This document shows positions 6,758 through 11,994 of a stretch of DNA of 11,994 bases, one piece after another. The DNA lies in contig DUKC01000166.1 in the NCBI GenBank assembly GCA_013329495.1, positions 164 through 12,157 of the forward strand. The letters run 5' to 3'. The translations under genes were made by a program, and so were the position numbers. The notes beneath the pieces are model-generated. The model did not search any database, was not told the DNA's origin, and saw nothing but the letters and a program-made list of their open reading frames with translations. The stretch comes from Thermoplasmata archaeon (GTDB lineage Archaea; Thermoplasmatota; E2; UBA9212). Numbering within the stretch: position 1 is the stretch's first letter; each line of letters starts with the position of its first letter.

Positions 6758-8095
6758 ATGCCAAAACATGGGGAAAAGCCCGGAAGAAGTCAGGTTGCAT
6801 TGGCTACTGGAAAAGATGCAGGAGAAGCGACTTATCAGGCCGTTGAAAAATTGGGGGGAATTAAGAAATTTGTCAAACCGGGAGACAGGGTTTTCATAAA
6901 GCCGAACATGGCCACACCAACCCAGGCGCCTACGACGACGAGCTTCGATGTACTCGCCGCGTTAATAAAGATGTGCAGAGAAGCAGAAGCGGGAAAAATA
7001 AGTGTCGGAGATGCGCCAACTATTTCGATAAAGTCTGAGTATGTGATGGATCTCACTGGTTTGGCTGATTTTGTAAAATGGTTTGGAGCTGAACCTTTCT
7101 ACTTTGACAAAGAGGAAATGGTGGAGGTCGAGAATCCGAAAGCAAAAAACAAAAAGCTGAGAAGTTTGAAGCTTCCAAAGACTGTTGCTGAGTGCGATGT
7201 GTTTATTAATGTGCCAGTAGCGAAAACCTCATTAATGACAGATGTGTCGCTGGCATTGACAAATTTGCATGGAGTTTATACGCACGATTACAGAGGAATC
7301 TATCATCTAAACGAGAGAGAATTTGCACATAAAATTGCGGATTTGTGTGAAGTAATGCAACCAGATTTGAATGTGCTGGATGGATGGTGGATGGGAGAAG
7401 GAGAAGGCCCATGGCTCATGAATTTTGTCCAAGGAAAATTTGTTTTGGCAAGCGAGGATTTGGTGGCAATAGACTCAGTAGCCTCGCATCTGATGGGTTT
7501 CAAATCGCCCAGGGATATAATACTTTTAAGGATAGCAAATGAAAGAGGATTGGGAGAAATCAATCTGGAAAACATAAAAATTCTGGGCGAAGATCCCAAG
7601 AAATACAAAAAAGATTTGGTAAAGGCATCCAAGGGCCTTGTAAAATTACCTAAGGGCGTAAAAGCTTACAAAGGCAAAACGCAGAGAGGAACGTTAATGA
7701 CTCTTAATTTTCTTTTGACCGCGATGAATTGGTGGTTCCCCGCTCTTTCCTTCGATTTGGTGGTCGGAGAAAAGCCCCCGGAACCAGAAGAAAGCGACAA
7801 GCCAATCATAGTTTGGGGTTCTGATGCTGTGAAGAGCACCACAAATTACAAATTCAGAAAAGGTAAGAGAATTGTGGTGGATGTCGACAAAAATCCTCCG
7901 TTGACTCCGTATTGGGAAGACGAGAAATCCACCATCGAAATGTGTGGAAAAACAGATCTAAAACCAATTATTACACAGACTATGCCTCCGATACTCGTTG
8001 ACATTATGGACTTACTTCAGGGAAATCAACTAAGATTCTGGCCTCTTTGCTTGCATGCTTATAAAGAGAATTTGGTTAAAGGGGAGAGGTGGTAG
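6758..8095 (+). CDS. DUF362 domain protein, no ferredoxin domain
   Basis: A 445-residue protein whose first 290 residues match the DUF362 (PF04015) pattern: VFIKPNMATP (45-54), GDAPT (84-88), the core VPVAKTSLMTDVSLALTNLHG (152-172), VLDGWWMGEGEGP (206-218) and DLVAIDSVASHLMGF (234-248). Many DUF362 proteins carry a 2[4Fe-4S] ferredoxin domain; here no CxxCxxC cluster motif exists. Instead there is a C-terminal region (about 290-445) with a hydrophobic patch (TLMTLNFLLTAMNWWFPALS) that might touch a membrane, then a strand (KPIIVWGSDAV, 348-358) and VDVDKNPPLTPYW (374-386). The biochemical role of DUF362 is not generally established, so none is given. An AGAGGGAG site lies about 6 bases before the ATG. 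The stop is 2 bases before the next gene's ATG, so it is closely coupled to the unknown protein. Confidence 0.87.
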   Translation: MPKHGEKPGRSQVALATGKDAGEATYQAVEKLGGIKKFVKPGDRVFIKPNMATPTQAPTTTSFDVLAALIKMCREAEAGKISVGDAPTISIKSEYVMDLTGLADFVKWFGAEPFYFDKEEMVEVENPKAKNKKLRSLKLPKTVAECDVFINVPVAKTSLMTDVSLALTNLHGVYTHDYRGIYHLNEREFAHKIADLCEVMQPDLNVLDGWWMGEGEGPWLMNFVQGKFVLASEDLVAIDSVASHLMGFKSPRDIILLRIANERGLGEINLENIKILGEDPKKYKKDLVKASKGLVKLPKGVKAYKGKTQRGTLMTLNFLLTAMNWWFPALSFDLVVGEKPPEPEESDKPIIVWGSDAVKSTTNYKFRKGKRIVVDVDKNPPLTPYWEDEKSTIEMCGKTDLKPIITQTMPPILVDIMDLLQGNQLRFWPLCLHAYKENLVKGERW

Positions 8096-8097
8096 AT

Positions 8098-9768
8098 ATG
8101 GCTAAAAAGTTTGAGTGGACAAGAGAAGAGTACAAGGGATACAAACCAACTCCAAGAGAGGTTGAGAAAAGATTGAGGAAGACCGAGATTGATTGGAAAG
8201 GAATGGAATGGGCAGGAAAATGGGTCAGACCACAATGGTGGCAGATGGTCGAGACCTTTTATGGATTGGCAGAGGGAAAACATATTCCTTATGAAGAGAG
8301 AGTTGGAGGAGTGGCTCTGGCACCGTTGGACGTTGATTATGCAGCTGTTGCACCTTTAATGAAACCTTTTCTTCCAACAATATTTTTGGAAAATCCAACC
8401 ATGCTCACTACCATATTGAATGAAGATGGTAGTCGAGTAATATGGCTTGGTATTGAAACGGCCAAGGAGGGAATCTATCAATGGGTTAAAAAATTAGACC
8501 CGGAAACTAGTTGGGTGAAGGAATATTCCAAGTTGCTTGCAGAAAAGAAAGATACGGAGGCATACAAGTATGCGAAGAAGGTTATTAAAGAGAAAGAAAA
8601 GGTGGATCTAGGACTGATAAAAGTTGCAAGACCGCAGTTCTTTGTTGAGCTCTCAAAAACCTATGAAGCCTCAAAGTATGGAAAAGATTGGCTAGCGTGG
8701 ATACCAACCATCGTTGAATTTTTAAGAACAGTTTTTGGGAAAGAATACATAAGGTTCCACCCAGTTCCTTACTGTTTTAGGATAATACCCGACTTCATGC
8801 TGCCCATGCTTGAGAGGTTTGATGCCAATGATCTCCCCTTATTACTCAATGAATTGCTGGGCGACACGAGTTTGGATCTGGTCTTGACAATAAGCACTGA
8901 GAGCCAGGCATCCGCATTTAGGCTTATCCAGAAGAAGGGAAAGATAGAGATTCAATCTGTAAATCAGGATATAAGCGACAAACTGTACGATGAGGACATC
9001 AAACAGTTGGCAAGGAATTTCAGAGATGAACTAAAACCAGATATGGTAGTCTCGACAACAGCGGGTCCCTTGACAGGAATAATGGACTTACTCTTGAAGG
9101 CTAAAATTCCGTGGGAGAGGGAGGTCTATTACAAGTTGGGAGACTGGTTGATAGACGCGGTGAAAAACACAGGTAAAAATTTGTGGATTGAAAGCGGGGT
9201 AAAGAGTTGGTTTAACTTGGATAACTTGCTAAAATGGGCTCTTGAAATGACTGGTTTTGACCTCGAAAAGTTCTGGATTCCATCGGGATTGCTTGCGGAT
9301 ATGATCAGGCTGGTCTTGGGGGTAGATGCAAAAATCGGTCTCTTCGTTATAAACAAAGACAGGAAGGTGATTTCTTCTTTAATCATAAGGTTCTTGAACA
9401 ACGCCATAGAGGAAGTAATAACGATACCTAAAGAAAAAATATCAGACATATTTAAGGAAGAGGAAGACAACTCAGAAGCTGTCAAAAAAGCCTGCCTGAG
9501 CCTTTATGAGGAGTTTGGATGGATATATCCCGGAGTGGCGATAGATATCGATGGCCTAAAGCCGCTTTTGATACAGGCCATGGATGCAGCAAAAGATATG
9601 AGAAAAGCAATTCCATTGGTGATGGAGGCTGTAAATGACTTGGGAAATATTTTGAATGTGAGCATGACAACTTTTCCAAAAATAGACATCACAGAATTTC
9701 TGAAAGATGATCCAACAATTCCTGAGTTTGCGAAAAAAATTGTAGAGGGTATGGTTAAGGTTAAATAG
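8098..9768 (+). CDS. Unrecognised 556-residue soluble protein
   Basis: I do not recognise this protein. It has no signal peptide and no clear TM helix. The N-terminus is charged and Trp-rich (WTREEY, WKGMEWAGKWVRPQWW, to about residue 48), followed by GGVALAPLDVDYAAVAPLMKP (70-90), a charged helical part (110-175), and YIRFHPVPYCFRIIPDFMLP (217-236) with the only notable His/Cys patch. Two beta-then-helix stretches resemble each other loosely: LDLVLTIS...GKIEIQ (259-286) and AKIGLFVIN...EVITIPKEKISD (411-450), each followed by an acidic helix; this may be an old duplication. The end is helical (487-556) and finishes FAKKIVEGMVKVK. The ATG at 8098 is preferred over GTG at 8089 because GGAGAGGTGG (8083-8092) is well spaced for the ATG. 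It sits 2 bases after the DUF362 gene and 32 bases before the helical-repeat gene, so it likely works with both. Confidence 0.85.
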   Translation: MAKKFEWTREEYKGYKPTPREVEKRLRKTEIDWKGMEWAGKWVRPQWWQMVETFYGLAEGKHIPYEERVGGVALAPLDVDYAAVAPLMKPFLPTIFLENPTMLTTILNEDGSRVIWLGIETAKEGIYQWVKKLDPETSWVKEYSKLLAEKKDTEAYKYAKKVIKEKEKVDLGLIKVARPQFFVELSKTYEASKYGKDWLAWIPTIVEFLRTVFGKEYIRFHPVPYCFRIIPDFMLPMLERFDANDLPLLLNELLGDTSLDLVLTISTESQASAFRLIQKKGKIEIQSVNQDISDKLYDEDIKQLARNFRDELKPDMVVSTTAGPLTGIMDLLLKAKIPWEREVYYKLGDWLIDAVKNTGKNLWIESGVKSWFNLDNLLKWALEMTGFDLEKFWIPSGLLADMIRLVLGVDAKIGLFVINKDRKVISSLIIRFLNNAIEEVITIPKEKISDIFKEEEDNSEAVKKACLSLYEEFGWIYPGVAIDIDGLKPLLIQAMDAAKDMRKAIPLVMEAVNDLGNILNVSMTTFPKIDITEFLKDDPTIPEFAKKIVEGMVKVK

Positions 9769-9787
9769 GGTTTGAACATTTAAAAAT

Positions 9788-9794
9788 AGGGAGG
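9788..9794 (+). promoter_or_regulatory. Strong Shine-Dalgarno before helical-repeat gene B
   Basis: AGGGAGG followed by six A residues precedes the ATG at 9801. It is the best ribosome site in the window and suggests this small protein is made in larger amounts than its neighbours. Confidence 0.65.
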
Positions 9795-9800
9795 AAAAAA

Positions 9801-10289
9801 ATGGCTACTGATCTGATTAAGGGAATGTTAGACCTCACCAAACACCTGGAGGCTGAGGACATAAGCCTCTTGGTTGAGCCGCTGCACACTTTTAGTGAAA
9901 ACATAAAGAAGAATCCAGAGGCTATCAAGGATTTGATGAGTGTGGTCAGAGAACTCATGGATGATAAGGAGATAAACAAGGGAGTCGGAAACCTGCTCAA
10001 GCTGGTGGGCCCGATGACCCAGGGACTGGTGGAGATGCTGACCCCCGATGCGACAGAAGGAATCGTGAAACTGCTGCAGGACAAGAGGACGAAAGAAGGA
10101 CTCGGGGACATGCTGTCAGTAATAGATCCTGATTTGCTTGGAAATCTTTTGCCTGTGCTGGGATCTGTGGGGGGAGCCGTGCTTGTCGAGCTTACAAAGA
10201 ACGAAAAGGTCAAGGATGCTCTCGCAAACATGACAAAGAGTATGGGAAGTCTGACGAAGGAAATGAACAGCATACTGCTTGGAAAGTAG
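9801..10289 (+). CDS. Helical-repeat protein, DUF1641-like (copy B)
   Basis: A 162-residue, all-helical, soluble protein and a paralog of the protein at 4997. Three repeats stand out: ELMDDKEINKGVGNLLKLVG (51-70), KLLQDKRTKEGLGDMLSVID (90-109) and ELTKNEKVKDALANMTKSMG (130-149), each helix - charged turn (D/N)(K/E)xxxK - glycine/alanine helix, spaced about 40 residues. A Gly/Leu-rich segment (LLGNLLPVLGSVGGAVLVEL, 112-131) lies before the third repeat. The pattern is like DUF1641, whose members accompany redox enzymes; the role here is unknown. The gene follows the unknown 556-residue protein by 32 bases and has a strong AGGGAGG site, so it is probably in that operon. The repeats are more regular than in copy A, suggesting B is nearer the family form. 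Confidence 0.87.
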   Translation: MATDLIKGMLDLTKHLEAEDISLLVEPLHTFSENIKKNPEAIKDLMSVVRELMDDKEINKGVGNLLKLVGPMTQGLVEMLTPDATEGIVKLLQDKRTKEGLGDMLSVIDPDLLGNLLPVLGSVGGAVLVELTKNEKVKDALANMTKSMGSLTKEMNSILLGK

Positions 10290-10301
10290 GCTGTGCTCGA
10301 A

Positions 10302-10310
10302 CTTTTAAAA
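10302..10310 (+). promoter_or_regulatory. TATA box, leaderless promoter of dehydrogenase gene
   Basis: CTTTTAAAA is centred about 26 bases upstream of the ATG at 10332, the distance at which archaeal transcription begins, so the mRNA would start at or next to the ATG. No Shine-Dalgarno is present in the intervening bases, which agrees with a leaderless message. A second A+T word (ATTTATAAAA, 10321-10330) is too close to the ATG to act as its TATA box. Confidence 0.5.
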
Positions 10311-10331
10311 AAATGGATTAATTTATAAAAA

Positions 10332-11495
10332 ATGAAAGAGAAAAAAGGGCAAGGAAAAAGAGCGTTGGTTACAGGCGCTTGCGGTTTTGTTGGAACTCGA
10401 CTGTTAAATTTACTGGTCAAGGGCGGATACCAAGTTAGGGCTACAGATCTTGAAACTGCAAACAGAAAACACGTAGAAGAGTTGGGGATAGAATTTATGC
10501 CCGCAGACATAACAAAGCCGTACATGCTGAGGGATGTGACGAAAGATGTTGACATGGTATTCAACATCGCGTCTGCTTTTAACTACCATATGCCTAGAGA
10601 GCTCATGGAAAAAATTAATTTGGATGGGGCAAAAAACGTGTGCGACGCGGTCTTGAGATACAGTCCGAATGCGACCCCTTTTGTGCACTGGAGCACGGGT
10701 GAGGTATACGGGTACAACATGGCAGATAAAAGGCACCTCCCCCCAAACGAAGAATTGACCGAAGATTATAAGAACATGACACCTGGGGAAGCTCCTTATG
10801 CAAAAACAAAATGGGAGCAGGAGCAGCTGGTGTGGAAGTATCACGAGGAACAGGGTCTTCCAGCGATATCTCTGAGGCTTGGGACGGTTTATGGTGAGGG
10901 GGCATTTTTTGCAAGACTGATAAACATCTTTGCGGATCTCACGTCCATGGGGATATTTCCAAAGAATATGAATTTCAGATGGCCGTTGGTCCACGTGGAG
11001 GATGTTGCAGGGGCGGCTCTGCATCTCTCGAAAAAAAGGAGTGCGATAGGGCAGGTATACAACATTGTCGATGACCAGAGGTATAACATTTCTGACATAG
11101 TGTACGCGGTGGCGGAATACTTTTCAACAGAACTCAAAGATCTCAAGCTGCCACCCATGAGCAAACTATGGAATACGATACCCAAGGGTGAGATTGTGAT
11201 GGATATCGTAAGAGCTGCATACAAAAGCCTAACAGACGAGTTCAGGAAACGAGGCAAAAGAGCATGGTTTGATTACGATTATGCCGTCGCGTACATCGAG
11301 CTAATTCTGGGGATGGAAGAATTTGCAGATGATTTTAGGACATCAAACGGGAAGCTCAAAGAAACAGGATACAAAATAAAGTATCCGGACATAAGAGGCG
11401 CTCTTCCAGAAATGCTGGACGGCTTCAAGAAAGAGGGATTGCTGGTAAAAAAGCCGGGATTGGGACACCTGCTGACCAAAGGGCTCGTGTTTTGA
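10332..11495 (+). CDS. Extended SDR, NAD(P)-dependent epimerase/3beta-HSD-like
   Basis: A 387-residue oxidoreductase of the extended short-chain dehydrogenase family. It shows the nucleotide-binding glycine motif TGACGFVG (14-21), an acidic residue at the end of strand 2 (ATDLE, Asp39) favouring NAD(H), the ADI segment (58-60), NIASAFNY (78-85), the catalytic Ser/Thr in WSTGEVYG (120-127) and YAKTK (156-160) with catalytic Tyr156 and Lys160. LRLGTVYGEG and PLVHVEDVAGAALHL are typical of epimerases, of 3beta-hydroxysteroid dehydrogenase-like enzymes and of HpnA-like proteins. The C-terminus (about 270-387) is longer and helical, more like the 3beta-HSD-like branch than the short sugar epimerases. 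The substrate may be a nucleotide sugar or an isoprenoid-type alcohol/ketone; the sequence cannot decide. It starts at the first ATG after a probable leaderless promoter, 42 bases after the helical-repeat gene. Confidence 0.9.
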   Translation: MKEKKGQGKRALVTGACGFVGTRLLNLLVKGGYQVRATDLETANRKHVEELGIEFMPADITKPYMLRDVTKDVDMVFNIASAFNYHMPRELMEKINLDGAKNVCDAVLRYSPNATPFVHWSTGEVYGYNMADKRHLPPNEELTEDYKNMTPGEAPYAKTKWEQEQLVWKYHEEQGLPAISLRLGTVYGEGAFFARLINIFADLTSMGIFPKNMNFRWPLVHVEDVAGAALHLSKKRSAIGQVYNIVDDQRYNISDIVYAVAEYFSTELKDLKLPPMSKLWNTIPKGEIVMDIVRAAYKSLTDEFRKRGKRAWFDYDYAVAYIELILGMEEFADDFRTSNGKLKETGYKIKYPDIRGALPEMLDGFKKEGLLVKKPGLGHLLTKGLVF

Positions 11496-11691
11496 ATAGA
11501 AAAACAATGGGGGGCAGGAATAACACTCAAGATTCAAAAAAGGCGCTACATCGTACCGCTGGCAGTGAGCACATGTTAAACGCATCTCAGGCAAACAGCC
11601 CTCAAAAGCCAGCACTTGATAAAAAGCTTTTTAAGTTTTGTAAAGATATTAAAGATATGTTACTCAAAAATTGGTAGGGAAGGTAAGAATA
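11496..11691 (+). other. Intergenic gap with possible promoter
   Basis: This 196-base gap has no convincing gene. AAAAAGCTTTTT (11621-11632) is a perfect palindrome, and the CTTTTTAAG overlapping it could be a TATA element that starts transcription near 11655. AGGGAAGG (11677-11684) is a ribosome site 7 bases before the dehydrogenase ATG. A frame from TTG at 11492 crosses part of the gap but looks non-coding. Confidence 0.4.
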
Positions 11692-11994
11692 ATGTGGAGA
11701 TTTTTGACACCTCATATAAAATTTGGAAAAAATTCTTTGGAATACTTAAAGGATTTGGATGGAAAAAAAGCATTGATAGTGACAGACGAAGCCCTGCGAA
11801 GGCTCGGGTTTCCAGACAGGGTAGCGGGTCTTCTCAAGGAGTCGTCGATAGAATCAAAGGTATTTGATGGAGTGAAGCCGGATCCCTCCAGTATTGAGGT
11901 TGAAAAGGGAGTGAAAGTGGCGAAGGAATTTCAACCAGACTGGATAGTTGGTTTGGGAGGGGGTTCTTCGATGGACACTGCTAAAGCCGTATGG
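11692..11994 (+). CDS. Iron-containing alcohol dehydrogenase, partial (5' end)
   Basis: An open frame runs from ATG to the window edge: 101 codons of a protein that should be about 370-400 residues. It begins MWRFLTPHIKFGKNSLEYL, the usual first strand and FG motif of Fe-ADH (PF00465) proteins, continues with KKALIVTDEALRRLGF (25-40), VFDGVKPDPS (57-66) and reaches the NAD-binding hallmark GLGGGSSMDTAKAVW (87-101). The iron-binding Asp/His residues lie further on and cannot be seen. The family oxidises primary alcohols or diols, or reduces aldehydes, in the cytosol with NAD(P)H. A GGGAAGG ribosome site is well placed. It follows the SDR gene on the same strand, so the two may act on one alcohol/carbonyl compound; that is inference. 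The family assignment is firm, the substrate is not. Confidence 0.93.
   Translation, partial: MWRFLTPHIKFGKNSLEYLKDLDGKKALIVTDEALRRLGFPDRVAGLLKESSIESKVFDGVKPDPSSIEVEKGVKVAKEFQPDWIVGLGGGSSMDTAKAVW

Noticed and set aside
8089..8097. GTG start for the 556-residue protein giving three more residues
   Set aside because: The ribosome site GGAGAGGTGG is too close to or overlaps the GTG, but is well spaced for the ATG at 8098.
9761..10567. 268-codon minus-strand frame
   Set aside because: It is antisense to the helical-repeat gene and SDR start, Ser/Phe-rich as expected of a reverse shadow, and the plus-strand genes have ribosome sites and recognisable motifs.
10410..11024. 204-codon minus-strand frame inside the SDR gene
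   Set aside because: Antisense to conserved SDR motifs and with no start signal.
11558..11613. GCTGGC and GCCAGC inverted pair in the gap before Fe-ADH
   Set aside because: Six bases with a 44-base loop is easily expected by chance and has no T-run after it.
11492..11677. 61-codon frame starting with TTG just after the SDR gene
   Set aside because: No ribosome site, low-complexity polar composition, TTG start overlapping the preceding stop, and no family resemblance.
11616..11867. 83-codon plus-strand frame across the start of the Fe-ADH gene
   Set aside because: It is out of frame with the clear Fe-ADH reading frame from 11692, which carries GGGSSMDTAK.

Overview
The window looks archaeal, most likely euryarchaeal. 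Arginine is coded mainly by AGA/AGG, ATA isoleucine is common, A+T-rich TATA-like boxes precede several genes, GGAGG-type ribosome sites alternate with apparently leaderless starts, and the families (a large archaeal-type RND/MMPL exporter, a DUF362 protein, an iron-dependent alcohol dehydrogenase) suit Archaeoglobi/Methanomicrobia-related lineages such as alkane or methane oxidisers. The lineage is an inference; there is no rRNA or ribosomal protein here to settle it. No tRNA, rRNA, CRISPR array, transposase or integrase was seen.

Layout. (1) 19-3749, plus strand: a 12-TM RND/MMPL exporter overlapped by 4 bp (ATGA) by a secreted, tryptophan-rich protein whose beta-sandwich domain seems to be split by a long helical insert. 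(2) 3823-4834, minus strand: a second secreted beta-rich protein with its own TATA box and, downstream, a 70-codon hypothetical ORF. (3) 4997-6713, plus strand: a small helical-repeat protein (DUF1641-like) overlapping by 8 bp a polysaccharide pyruvyl transferase family protein that starts with GTG. (4) 6758-10289, plus strand: a DUF362 protein, an unrecognised 556-residue protein and a second DUF1641-like helical-repeat protein, closely spaced and probably one operon. (5) 10332-11495: an extended short-chain dehydrogenase (epimerase/3beta-HSD-like) with a probable leaderless promoter. (6) 11692 to the window end: the first 101 residues of an iron-containing alcohol dehydrogenase, cut by the edge.

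How the genes may work together. An RND exporter with two extracytoplasmic partner candidates, a pyruvyl-transferase family enzyme, an HpnA/3beta-HSD-like dehydrogenase and an alcohol dehydrogenase suggest synthesis, modification and export of an envelope lipid or glycolipid. The DUF362 protein, the 556-residue protein and the two helical-repeat proteins would be intracellular parts of unknown role. This is inference from neighbourhood and family; nothing in the sequence names the substrate. The strongest candidates for something undescribed are the DUF362 - unknown 556-aa - DUF1641-like trio and the exporter with its split-domain secreted partner.
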